Assembly: GCF_000003815.2 (NCBI RefSeq)
Contig: NC_049995.1
Coordinates: forward strand, 3,278,788 to 3,342,787
Length of the DNA stretch: 64,000 nt
Direction of reading: 5' to 3'
From: Branchiostoma floridae
Taxonomy: Eukaryota; Chordata; Leptocardii; Amphioxiformes; Branchiostomatidae
Below are positions 1 through 12,100 of the stretch, piece after piece (positions within the stretch are counted from its first letter, which is position 1; the number at the start of each line of letters is the position of its first letter). The notes under the pieces are model-generated. The model did not search any database. It saw only the letters and a list, made by a program, of their open reading frames with translations, and had not been told where the DNA came from. Both the position numbers and the translations under genes were made by a program.

Positions 1-1545
1 CAATAAGAACTGTATATAGCAAACTAATAGCGGAAAAGTGTTCAGGAGACAAACTGTGTCAATTTGAATGACACACTTGCAGATAGCGCAATAAGAAATG
101 TATATAGCAAACTAATAGCGGGAAAAGTGTTCAGGAGACAAACTGTGTCAATTTGAATGACACACTTACAGGTAGCGCAATAAGAAATGTATATAGCTAA
201 CTAATAGCGAAGTGTAACGTGTTCAGAAGACAAACTGTGTCAATTTGAATGACACACTTGCAGATAGCGCAATAAGAAATGTACATAGCTAACTCATAGC
301 GAAGTGTAGTGTTCAGAAGAGAAACTGTGTCAATTTTAATGACACACTCACAGAACAGTAAGAACTATAATAACGTTATGAAGCTACATGTAATAGCGCA
401 AAACGTGTTCAGGAGACAAACTGTGTCAATTTGAATGACACACTTGCAGATAGCGCAATAAGAACTGTATATAGCAAGCTAATAGCGGAAAAAGTGTTCA
501 GAAGACAAACTGTGTCAATTTTGAATGACACACTTACAGGTAGCGCAATAAGAAATGTACATAGCTAGCTCATAGCAAAGTGTAACGCGTTCAGTTGACA
601 AACTGTTTCAATTTGAATGACACACTTGCAGATAGCGCAATAAGAACTGTATATAGCAAACTAATAGCGGAAAAAGTGTTCAGGAGACAAACTGTGTCAA
701 TTGAATGACACATTTATAGAACAGCGATGTAAGTAAGAACTGTATATATCAAACTTAAAGCGAAAAACGTGTTCAGAAGACTACCTGTGTCAATATGACA
801 CATTATAGAACAAAGCTGTAAGAACTGTATATAGCAAACTAATAGCGAAAAACGTGTTCAGGGGACAAACTGTGTCAATTTGAATGGTACACTTGCAGAA
901 TAGCGCCGTAAGAACTGTATATACATGTAGCTAGCTTAAAGCAGAAAGCGTGTTCAAGAGACAAACTGTGTCAATTTTAATGACACACAGAATAGCGCCA
1001 AAAAACTGTATATATATATATATAGCTAACTTAAAGCATAAAGTGAGTTCAGAAGACTACCTGTGTCGATTTGAATGACACACCTATAGAATAAGCACTG
1101 TTACAACATGTATATATATTTAGCTAACAGCGCAACGTGTTCAAGAGACAAACTGTGTCAATTTGAATGACACATTATAGAACAGTGCTGTAAGAACTTT
1201 ATATAGCAAACTAATAGCGAAAAACGTGTTCAGGAGACAAGCTGTGTCAATTTGAATGACACACTTACAGAATAGCGCCGTTAAAACAGTATATAACTAA
1301 CTTAAAGCGAAAAGTGTATTCAGTAGACTACCTGTGTCAATTTGAATGACAGATTTATAGAAAAGTGCTGTAAGAACTGTATGTAGCGTAAAACGTGTTC
1401 AGGGGACCAACTGTGTCAATTTGCATGACATACTCACATTATAGCGCCGTAAAAACAGTACATAGCTAACCAATTTTTAAAAAAAAACGTGTTTAGGATA
1501 CAAAATGTGTCTATGTGAATGACACATTCATAGAACAGCGAGGTA
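1..1545 (-). repeat. ~90-bp satellite array, left polarity
   Basis: Tandem units of roughly 90 bp run from the window edge to about 1545. Each holds a core reading TGTGTCAATTTGAATGACACA-like, in which TGTGTCA and TGACACA form a 7-bp inverted repeat, then a TAGCGC segment and a TATATAGC segment. The units read in the opposite direction from those after 1.63 kb. The array probably continues left of the window. No gene is supported here. Confidence 0.93.
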
Positions 1546-1559
1546 AATTGATTTTGACG

Positions 1560-2640
1560 AAAGCTTGCTCTAACAAAAACTTTTTCAATCGGATGATCAT
1601 ACTATTTAATTATCGCTTTACTTTACTTGTGTGTCATATGAATTGACACAGTTGCCCTCCTAACAAAGTTTTCTGTTGTAAAATGGTTATATGCAGTTCT
1701 TACAGCGCTTTTCTTTAGGTGTGTCATACAAATTGACACAGTTTTGTGTCCTGAACACATTAGCCGTTAAGATTTAGTCATACATTTGTATACTATACGT
1801 TCGGCGCTATTCTACAAATGTGTCGAAACAAATCGACACAGCTGTGCTTTTGACTACGTTTTCAGCAATAAAGTTGTTAGGTACAGCCCAAAGTACACTT
1901 TTTACCAGTGTGTCATATAAATTGACACAAATTCTTTACTGTCCAACTTTTTTCCGTGATCAATTTTACACACGTTAAACAGCGCTTTTCTAATTGTGGG
2001 TGATATAGATTGACACAGTTGTCCCCCGGAAAAACGTTTTCCATTTTTAAGACACGGTTCAAACATCGCTTACAAAGGTGTCAGACAAATTCACACTATT
2101 TCCCTCCTGAAAAAGTCGTCCGCCATCAAGACAATTTTACACTGATTTCACATCGTGTTTCATAGTGTGTCATATGAAATAACAGTTGTCCTCCTGACAA
2201 GGTTTTCTGTCATTTGATACAGTTGTCGTCCTGACCGTGAGGGTTTTCCGTTTTGCGAAATTTTAATAAGTTTTAAAAAACTTGTTAATGACACAGTTGT
2301 CGTCCCAACCAAGTCTTCCATCAGTTTAATACTGTTTAATCATCGCACTAGTGTGCCATACTATCAGTGACAGTTGTCCACCAAAGTTTCCGCCATGAGG
2401 CAATTTTATACTGTTTAACACTCGGTTATTAATTGCAAAGCCGTCCTCCTGACAAAGTTTTCTGTTATAAACTATTGTGTCAATTAATGTGACAAACTAG
2501 CAAACTGAATAGATATGCCTAAATCGTATAATCATTCGATTGAAAAAGTTTTCGGCAGAGCGAGTTTTCCGTCATAAGATAGTTATTATGCGTTTCAAAA
2601 GTGTGTCATATGATTGACACAGTTTTCAGCTCAGACAGCG
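1560..2640 (+). repeat. Diverged satellite units after the polarity switch
   Basis: Degenerate copies of the same unit, now in the opposite orientation (GTGTCATATGAATTGACACAG-like cores near 1630, 1720, 1820 and 1910). They are much more diverged than either flank, and several have lost the palindrome. This looks like the older centre of an inverted array. Confidence 0.8.
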
Positions 2641-2830
2641 CAGTACTAGAATTGACAGTTTACTTGAACAAGTTAGTATTTCAGTTACTTTAAACCCTAC
2701 CATGGTCCAAACTCCAGTAATCAGTTGTTACTCGATATGAAATAACCGCATCTAAAGTCATATATATACGAAGGAACGCCAATTAGTTCGTAAGAAGGGA
2801 CCTTAGAACTTGTCTGACACACTTGCAGAA
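2640..2830. other. Spacer interrupting the satellite
   Basis: Non-repeat sequence of about 130 bp ending in a boundary motif (2772-2809) that recurs at 5121-5158 at the right end of the array. A short left-polarity unit fragment follows before right-polarity units resume near 2850. Confidence 0.6.
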
Positions 2831-5120
2831 TAGCGCTGCCTGAACCGCGCTATTATGTAATTGTGTCATTCATATTGACACAGTTTGACTTCTGAACACG
2901 CATTAATATTCCGCTTTAAGTTAGCTATATACAGTTCTTACGGCGCCATTATATAAGTGTGTCATTCAAATTGACACAGTTTGTCTCCTGAACACGTATT
3001 TTGCTATTAGTTAGCTATATACAGTTCTTACGGCGCTATTATGTAAGTGTGTCATTCAAATTGACACCGTTTGTCTCCTGAATACGTTTTCGGTATTAGT
3101 TTGTTATATACAGTTAATTGGGCGCTGTCTACAAGTGCGTCATTCAAATTTACACAGTTTGACATTTGAACACGCATTCCGCTTTAAGTTAACTATATAC
3201 AGTTCTTACAGCGCTATTCTATAATGCATTGTGTCATTCAAATTGACACAGTTTGTCTCCTGAACATGTTTTTCTCTCCTAGTTAGCTATATACAGTTCT
3301 TACGGCACTATCATGTAAGTGTGTCATTCAAATTGACACAGTTTGACTCCTGAACACGTTTTCCGCTATTAGTTAGTTATATACAGTTCTTTTAGCTTTG
3401 TTCTATAAGTGTGTCATTCAAATTGACACAGTTTGACATTTGAACACGCATTGCGCTTTAAGTTAGCTATATACAGTTCTTACAGCGCTGTTCTATGAAT
3501 GCATCATTCAAATTGACACAATTTGTCTCCTGAACACCCTTTTTCGCTATTAGTTAGCTTTATACAGTTCATTCAGCTTTGTTCTGCAAGTGTGTCATTC
3601 AAATTGGCACAGTTTGACACCTGAATACGTACGTTTTCCGCGATTTTCTTAGCTATATACAGGTCTTACATTGCTGCTCTATAAATGTGTCATTCAAAAT
3701 GACACATTTTGTCTCCTGAACACGTTTCTCGCTATTAGTGAGCTATACACAGTTCTTACGGCGCTATTATGTCAGTGTGTCATTCAAGTTGACATAGTTT
3801 GTCTCCTGAACACGTTTACGCTATTAGTTAGCTATATACAGTTCTTACGGCACTAATTATGTAAGTGTGTCATTCAAATTGACACAGTTTGACTCCTGAA
3901 CACATTTTCCGCTATTAGTTAGCTATATACAGTTCTTTTAGCTTTGTTCTATAAGTGTGTCATTCAAATTGACACAGTTTGACATTTGAATACGCATTGC
4001 ACTTTAAGTTACCTATATACAGTTCTTACAGCGCTATTCTATAATTCATTGTGTCATTCAAATTGACACAGTTTGTCTCCTGAACACGTTTTTCGCTATT
4101 AGTTAGCTATATATATACAATCCTTACGGCACCATTATGTAAGTGCGTCATTCAAATTGACACAGTTGGACAAATGAACACGTTTTTCGCTATTAGTTAG
4201 TTATATACATTTCTTTCAGCTTTGTTCTATAAGTGTGTCATTCAAAGTGACACATTTGGACTCCTGAACACGCATTGAACTTTAAGTTACCTATATACAG
4301 CTTTTTTACAGCGCTGTTCTATGAAAGCATCATTCAAATTGACACAGTTTGTCTCCTGAACACGTTTTTCGCTATTAGTTAGCTGTATACAGTTCATTCA
4401 GCTTTGTTCTATAAGTGTGTCATTCAAATTGACACATATTGACATTTGAACATGCATTCCGCTTCAAGTTAACTATATACAGTTCTTACAGCGCTATTCT
4501 ATGATGCATTGTGTCATCCAAATTGGCACAGTTTGTCTCCTGAACATGTTTTTCGATCCTATAGCTAGTTAGCTATATACAGTTCTTACGGCACTATCAT
4601 GTAAGTGTGTCATTCAAATTGACACAGTTTGACTCCGGAACACGTTTTCCGCTATTAGTTAGCTATATACAGTTCGTTTAGCTTTGTTCTAGAAGTGTGT
4701 CATTCAAATTGGCACAGTTTGACACCTGAATACGTTTTCCGCGATTACTTAATAGCTATATACAGGTCTAACATCGCTGTTCTATAAATGTGTCATTCAA
4801 AGTGACACATTTTGTCTCCTGAACACGTTTCTCGCTATTTGTTAGCTACATACAGTTCTTACGGCGCTATTATGTAAGTGCGCCATTCAAATTGACATAG
4901 TTTGTCTCCTAAACACGTTTATCGCTATTAGTTAAGCTACATTGTAGTTCTTACGGCGCTATTATGTAAGTGTGTCATTCAAATTGACACAGTTTGTCTC
5001 CCCAAGGATCGAGGTCTCCCGAACACGTTTTCCGCTATTAGTTCCCTGTATACACTTCTTACAGCACTGTTCTATAAATGAGTTATTCAAATTAACACAG
5101 TTTGTCTCCTGATGTCTACG
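2830..5120 (+). repeat. ~90-bp satellite array, right polarity
   Basis: About 25 well-conserved units of GTGTCATTCAAATTGACACAG followed by TTTGTCTCCTGAACACG, a CGCTATTAGTTAGC stretch and ATACAGTTCTTAC. Spacing between cores is about 90 bp (for example 2957, 3048, 3138). Short open frames here are by-products of the repeat and are not called as genes. Confidence 0.95.
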
Positions 5121-6290
5121 AGAATGCCAGTTAGTTCGTTCGGAAGGGACCTTACAACCGTTGCAGATTCGCAACGTGGGCCGAGACGATACGAACAAAC
5201 ACAAACTTAAAAAAACGTTCTGCAAGTTCAAACATACTTTCGCCAAGAGTCCCTTAACAAACCTAATTTAACAATATGCGTAAGCCTGACTTGAATCCTC
5301 CTCTACCGAACCTAGCGCAGACTGAGACCGTCAAGAGACCTGGTGACCCGCGTTCAATGACCTCACTCGTACGACCCGGAAGTATATGATCGTAATCGGT
5401 TGCACGGAAACCCCCATGCAGTGCGAAATCGAGGCCGAAAACAAGCATAAAGAGCTAGTTTGAAGGCTAACTTTGACTCTTCAAATCTCATCCCGAAATA
5501 ATATTTGAATCAACACGAGTACTGTAGGCGATAGAACAACTCGTGGGGATTACGTGGGCACCTTTGACAGCCTGATTTGGGCCACCGCGATTTTTTAATC
5601 TTTTTTTTACGCGACCATGTCAAGTGCCTCAAACGGGCGTCCAACAAACATGGTGGCACTACTGCACGCTGATAAAAACAAAATAGGCTTTCTGCACTCG
5701 CAAACATGGAGAGTTGAAAAAAAAAATTATCTATTTCCACAGCCGCCCGTATGTAAGACCTGGCAACGAAGCATAGTATTTTGATTTTTATCAATTTAGT
5801 TCAGATAACCTGTTAAAGACTGAAAATCACAAAGAATTGAACCTTAGAGAGTTTAGTAAGACTATTTCCGTCGAACGCGAACCTTACCTCGTAACGCAAA
5901 AACACAAAGCTTCCTGGAGCCCAGATAACCAGATACTGCAGTGGAGAGTCTTAGCAGGCACCGGAATCGCATTCAGGGCTGTTTATATCGTCATTCTGGT
6001 TGCTTTATAGGCCGCAAGTAATGTCTGACGTGTGTGGCGTGTTTTGGCTTACTTCCTCATTGCTGAAAAATGCGGAAGTGAAACCCTCACAAAAGCGTCG
6101 CCTGGCGGTTTGTATCAAGTATGCATGTGTTGCAAGTGTACTTAATAATATGTACTCAAGTGTACTAATGTAAGATCACAACAATCTGGTTAAGTTGAAA
6201 TAGTATGCATCAGTACTTGTTCAAATTAGAACCCAACGATCGATGAAAAACTAGAAATTTTACCACCCCTTCTGTTGTGTGAATGTAACA
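5121..6290. other. Gene-free flank between satellite and locus A
   Basis: Starts with the second copy of the array boundary motif (5121-5158). The rest is unique-looking sequence with no convincing exon, tandem repeat or transposon end. Short open frames around 5263-5448 and 5510-5794 have no recognisable protein content. Confidence 0.5.
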
Positions 6291-6337
6291 AATATCCCAA
6301 AGGAGAATCCCCCTTCCCAGACGCCACTGCGTGACAG
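6290..6337 (+). other. Possible untranslated first exon ending at a strong donor
   Basis: The sequence GTGACAG|GTGAGT at 6331-6343 is a near-perfect splice donor 860 bp upstream of the first coding exon of locus A. An acceptor-like tract (TTCAACTCTTTTACAG) ends at 7124. A non-coding first exon joined to 7125 would carry the start codon at 7198. The exon start is not visible, so this is inference from splice signals only. Confidence 0.3.
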
Positions 6338-6349
6338 GTGAGTACACCT

Positions 6350-6359
6350 GGGGATTTCC
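6350..6359 (+). promoter_or_regulatory. NF-kappaB-type site
   Basis: GGGGATTTCC fits the GGGRNNYYCC consensus exactly. It sits 13 bases after the candidate donor at 6338 and just before two CRE-like cores (ACGTCA, TGACGT at about 6364-6378). Its position upstream of locus A makes it a candidate regulatory element; a single 10-bp match is weak alone. Confidence 0.3.
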
Positions 6360-7197
6360 GCATACGTCACATTGACGTGCGTTGGTAACGTTATTTTCAC
6401 CTGCGCCTGCTATCTGAACATGAACACTGCTTTTTTACGCCAACAAGGCTGCTATTATTCACTGCTGGTGGTACCGAGTGCAATGTGGACCCAGGATATT
6501 GTTGATGAATCCTTGTTTAACGTCCGATTCACTAGACGTTGTCTCTTGGTGCTTGTTTTCACTTGTTCCAGTTATGAGTCAAAAGTCTGTCTTGGTATTC
6601 AACTCCTGGTGACTTGAGCTTGAGTGTTTGCTGAAGTGTTTCTAGGAGAGAAAGACACAGGAAGACTACAAAGGTGTGTACATGACTTCATCTATTATGT
6701 ATGTGCTCTTAGTCTTGCAGGGGATTGGGGTATGTTTATTTGTTTTCAGTTTTGCATACCCGCTCCTGATATTTTTGTGGTGTACTGATGTGCACTTTGA
6801 ATTTACGTACTAGATGTGTGGATCTTCCCAAAACACTGGACCTCCATTCTATCAGAAGGACGTCCCTAACCGAAGCATTTACTCAAGAGTCAAGTGAGTA
6901 ATAAATCTGTGTTCACCACATGCCTCTAGATCTCCCAGGGGCACAAACAGATCTCCCAGGGAAAGTGCAAGTTGATACATAAACATAAAGGGGGGATTCC
7001 AGACAGGGGAAGTTGGCATTGGTACATTATTATTAAACAGTTCTGTGCCCATGTAAAATTTACAAATGACATATATTCCTGCCCTCCACCTTTCTCAAAG
7101 TGTTTTTCTTCAACTCTTTTACAGAAGAGCTTCAATACAAAATCGGACAGATTAAGAATTTCAATATTGCCGGAAAAAAGTAAGAAATTGGAGAAGT

Positions 7198-7938
7198 ATG
7201 GAAAGCCTGTCAGGAACAACAGGCATACAAATGACCATGTCCAGACTCTCAGATGTGGCTGAGGAACTTCGAGAATTGGATGTGATGTTTAACAGTGGAT
7301 TTGATCTGGATGTTGTGGAGAAAGGATTCGCACGTAAGCTGATCCATGCTATCAGTACTGAAGATGAAGTCTTGGAATGTGAGGCGTTGAAAAGTCTTGG
7401 CGATTTGTACTTGCGGAAAGCTAAGATGAAGGATCACAAGGCTGAGAATTTTAGTAAAGCATGTGGGCTGTACATAGATGTCCTGAGATATTGTAGAAGT
7501 GCAGATGAGAAACAAGTTATAGAACATCGTATTAAATATGCAGAGAAGTGTACTAAACTAAAATACTGTCAAAGTCACATGGAATCAGACATTGAGGTTT
7601 CAGATACCCACACACTGGCTGTGTCGATGGAGCTTCACAACTTGAAAAAGAAAACCAAGCTGAGGGGCTATGGTATAGTTCCCTTAATTGAAGCTTATAC
7701 CAAATACTTTGTAGCAGCAGTTGCTTGTACATGTAAATGTAAACACAAGGAAGTAGAATCCTTGAAGAGCATTGGAGACCTATATCTTGACAAGGGAAGG
7801 ATTGGCAGAAACAATGCAGCATTCAACAAAGCAGTCGGCCTATACCGAGCTGCAATGGACCGCTGTGACGATTCAGATGGCAGAGAAACGCTGGAGCACC
7901 GCATCGAGTACGCGGAGAAAGTCAAACGAAGAATGAAG
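7198..7938 (+). CDS. Locus A exon 1: helical repeat N-terminal region (247 residues)
   Basis: Open from an ATG with a good start context (A at -3, G at +4) to the donor AAG|GTATGA, ending in phase 0. An in-frame stop lies at 7153-7155, so this ATG is the earliest usable start unless an upstream exon is joined. The protein contains two copies of one helical module, each reading roughly LKSxGDLYLxKxx, then FxKAxGLYxxxxxxC, then LEHRIxYAEKxxK (residues about 62-122 and 180-245). This is TPR-like by appearance. No catalytic motif is present and I do not recognise a named family for this part. The same module returns at the start of exon 4, just ahead of the nucleotidyltransferase domain. The phase suits splicing to exon A2 at 8237 and equally to exon B1 at 17701. 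Confidence 0.8.
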
Positions 7939-8236
7939 GTATGACAGCTAAAAGCCATTTACAATTTCGTCAGTGATGTGGTTCTCGGTCTTTTTGTTCG
8001 TTTGTCTTGTTGTGTGCTTACAGTTCTATGATTGTCGGAATGAATTGATTTTTTTTAACTTAACAGTAGCATATCTTTCTCTCAAGGTCGTATTTTACAT
8101 AGTCATATTCATTATGCTCGATTCTCCAAGAAAACGATGCTTTGTATGAAGTGCGAACTTAACGTCAGGATATTGTGTTTTACCTTACAAACGCAGTGTG
8201 AAATGCGAAATCCATACCACTTTATTTTGTTTTCAG

Positions 8237-8331
8237 AAGCGACAAGAAGTTGGACAATCCAGGAACAACCTGGTAGTACAGGCCAGTGGACACATAGATA
8301 TCAATGGCAAACAACAGGAAGACACTGACAG
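8237..8331 (+). CDS. Locus A exon 2: polar linker
   Basis: Preceded by TTTGTTTTCAG and followed by GACAG|GTTGGT, a slightly poor donor. Read in phase 0 it gives 31 codons starting KRQEVGQSRNN and ends two bases into a codon. Exon B1 of the second locus starts KQQETKG in the same phase, which supports both the boundary and the frame. The segment is hydrophilic and carries no recognisable domain; it is a linker between the helical N-terminal region and the next helical exon. Confidence 0.7.
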
Positions 8332-8574
8332 GTTGGTGGACAGTTTTTTAATTCTAACTTGAAACCTCAGGTCTAATTTGAAGGAACGAATTGGTTGTAA
8401 TGATAGCTCATGTCTGATATAGTTAGATACAAATTATGTAAATTGAGGCTTGAATTTTTTTTAAAAAGACGGAATTTTACAGTTCTTGTATTTGATATTA
8501 TGGGAATTTCATTTATTGTAATATATGGTGGGCAGAAAATTGCTAGATATCAATTACTCTATGATCTGCTACAG

Positions 8575-8681
8575 TGACTACATGGAAGAGCTGCAAGAGG
8601 GGTGCAGGGCCCTGCAGACAGGGGACCTGGATGCTGCGGAACAACACTTTGCAGCTGCGCTTAAGGCCGTTCATGTGAAAG
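8575..8681 (+). CDS. Locus A exon 3: helical hairpin
   Basis: Bounded by GATCTGCTACAG and AAAG|GTGAGA. Encodes [17 protein letters not shown] and then an A-rich helix ([13 protein letters not shown]), a typical TPR helix pair. The exon is 107 nt, exactly the size of its counterpart at 19295-19401, with about two thirds of residues shared. The entering phase (one base) and leaving phase (one base) fit exons 2 and 4. Confidence 0.8.
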
Positions 8682-9107
8682 GTGAGACAAGATGCCTTAA
8701 ATATTCACATTTCATTGAAATTATAATTATAATTATAATTTTGTTCTTGTGCTCTTTTGAAATTCTAGCTAAGAAATGTACTGTTGTGTTTTCAATGTAT
8801 CTAAATACCAATAGGCAATACAGCACAATCACAGGCAAAACGCACATGATAAATTACCTACAATGCATAAGTAACCCAGGGCCAGGGTTTCACTATAAAA
8901 TAGTCTTTTCCACTGTGATTGACCACCCTAGCAATGTAAACCAGAAATGAAATAATAAATAAACCCACAAAATTGTCTGTATATTTTTAAGACTTTATTT
9001 TGACATAGTGCGTTCCAGGTTAGCACCGATTCATAACATGAAAATGAATTAAAATAAGATAACCTTTGATAACCCAAATCTGATTTGTCATTCAGATTCA
9101 ACTACAG

Positions 9108-12100
9108 ATGAATACAAAGAAGAGGCGGAGCCACTGTGCAAGTTGAGTGACGTTTACCTGGAAAAAGGAATCCAGTCGAAAGACGGAAGTGACTTCAATG
9201 CAGCACTGGTAAGAGCAAAAATAGAGGATAGGGAGGGCATCAAACAAATGATCCTAAGAGTTAGTCAGTTATTTCTTGAGCATGTATTGATGGTAGATAA
9301 TGTAGTGGACATTGGCGACTCAGGAATTCAGAAGTCCATATTGAAGAAAGATCGAAAGTACATAGAAGAAGAAATGAAACGAATCGACCAAGAGGTCGAC
9401 CCTTATACCATTGATGACGACGACCCAACGATTAGAGAAGTGGAGAAGGAGAGAGCGGAAGCAATCAAAGTATTGTTTCAGGCAATTGTTCAGCAGCGAA
9501 AAACGTTCATAGCTGGCCTTGTAGATGAATGTATTGAAGCCATGGGCCCACCTCCCTGTAAGTACGCAATTATAGGTTTGGGCTCACAGGCCACAGGATT
9601 GGTAATCCCATACTCTGACCTGGAGTTTGCTATTTTGGTAGAGGATGAAACCAAGCAAAATGTGAAGTATTTCCGCAACCTCACTCATTACCTGCATCTC
9701 AAAGTGATCAATCTGGGAGAGACCATTCTACCAGCCATGGGGATTAAGTCTCTGAATGATTTCTACTCAGATGATCCAATGGAAAACTGGTACTATGACT
9801 CTGTTACACCGCGTGGGTTTGCGTTCGACGGAGCCATGCCGCTTGCATGCAAAACTCCACTGGGCAGACGAACAAGTGAGCTCATTCACACACCTAGCGG
9901 TATGATCAGTGTTCTAAAAGACGACATTACCCTGCATTTAAAGAAAGGCTACCATCTTGCTAGTGTACTGGGCAATGTGTCTCTGATCACAGGAGAACAG
10001 GGCTTGGTCGAAGAGTACATGTCGTTATGGAATCAGCAAATGAAAGAAAATAATGGAACAATTCATTTTCTAACGGTAATAACTATGCTGATTGAAAATC
10101 AACCAACGTTTGTTATTAAAGATCTAACTGCAAACCTGATGAATGTAAAGAAAGAAATTTATAGATTTTCAAGCCTTGCCTTGACTTGTTTGGCGCTACT
10201 TCATAACAAACAACCCAAAACTATCTGGGAGACTATTCAGGAGCTGTTAAACGATGGGGTTGTCAATAGTGAAAACGCACATCACTTGATGGTGATGGTC
10301 AGTATCTCAGCAGAACTGAGGCTGCGGACATACATGAACAATGGTGGGCAGGTGGAAAACTTGTCAGCTATGTCGTCAATGTCGACGAATACAGATATTG
10401 CGACAAGATTGAAGAAAGTGTTTTACTTCTCAAATAGAAAGCAGCTCATGAGATACTATTACACAGCACGGCCGCTAAAGCAATGCATTTCCCAGATAAG
10501 AGACGGCAGGGTACAAAAAGTACACGCAATATTCTTTGACAACTCTTCAGAACTAAAAGCAGAGATCTACGAAAGCTTGTGTGATTACGAAAGTTATAAG
10601 ACGTGCACAGAGCAAACGCTTCAAAAGTACCTATCAAAATATGGTGAGCACACTGCACATGTTAATACTGCTAAGGCACTTGTTGAGTTGGGAAACGCAT
10701 GTAACAAACTTGGTAATCACAGAAAGGCTATTAGTTATTATGAACGGTCACTGCAAATAGAACGCCGTATTTATGGCGAATACACTGCACATCTAAGCAT
10801 TGGCTCCACACGTAGCAACTTGGGAGTCGCTTGGAGTAACCTCGGTGATCACAGAAAGGCAATCAGCTATTATCAACAGTCACTACGGATGAAGCGGAGT
10901 ATCTATGGTGCGGACACTGCACATCCTGACATAGCCTTATCACTTAACAACTTGGGTGCTGTCTGGAGCGACCTTGGTGATCATAGAAGGGGGATCTGCT
11001 ATTATGAACAGTCACTACAGATGAGGCGGAGTATCTATGGTAAGGACACTGCACATTCTGACATAGCCGACTCATTTATCAACTTAGGTAACGCATGGGG
11101 CGACCTTGGTGATTACAAAATGGCGATCATCTATTATGAACAGTCACTACAAATGATGCGGAGTATCTATGGTGAACGCACTGCACATCCTCACATAGCC
11201 TACTCATTAAACAACTTGGGTATTTCCTGGAGTGGCCTTAGGGGTTACAGAAAGGCAATCAGCTATCATGAACAGTCACTACAGATGAGGCGAAGTATCT
11301 ACGGTGAGGACACTGCACATCCTGACATAGCCTCCTCACTTAACAACTTGGGTACCACCTGGAGCAACCTTGGTGATCACAGAAAGGCGACCAGCTATTA
11401 TGAACTATCATCAGAGATGAGGCGGAGTATCTATGCTGAAGATACTGAACATCCTGAAATAGCAGGCTCACTTAACAACTTGGGTACCGCCTGGAGCAAC
11501 CTTGGTAATCATAATAAGGCGATCAGCTATCATGAACAGTCACTACAGATGCAGCGAAGTATCTATGGTGAGGTCACGGCACACCCTGAAATAGCCGTCT
11601 CACTTCACAACTTGGGTTCCACCTGGATAAACCTTGGTGATTACCAAAAGGCGATCAGCTATTATGAACAGTCACTACAGATGAGGCGAAGTATCTACTC
11701 TGAAGACACTGCACATCCTGACATAGCCGACTCACTTAACAACTTAGGTAACACATGGAGCGAGCTTGGTGATTACGAAAAGGCGATCAGCTATTATGAA
11801 CAGTCATTACAATTGATGCGGAGTATCTATGCTGAAGACACTGCACATCCTTATATAGCTTACTCATTTAACAACTTGGGTATTGCCTGGAGTGGCCTTA
11901 GGGGTTACAGAAAGGCAATCAGCTATTATAAACAGTCACTACAGATGAGGCGGGCTATCTATGGTGAGGACACTGCACATCCTGACATAGCCGACTCACT
12001 TAACAACTTGGGTACCGCCTGGAGCAACCTTGGTGATCACAGAAAGGCGATCAGCTATTATGAACAGTCGCTACAGATGGAGCGGAGTATCTATGTTGAG

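Noticed and set aside
1-5120. CRISPR-like array (regular repeats with palindromic core)
   Set aside because: Spacers between cores are not unique but conserved parts of the same unit, and the genome is eukaryotic with introns.
3671-5246. Open frames of 61-94 codons in the satellite
   Set aside because: They follow the 90-bp unit and show no protein-like composition; they arise from the repeat.
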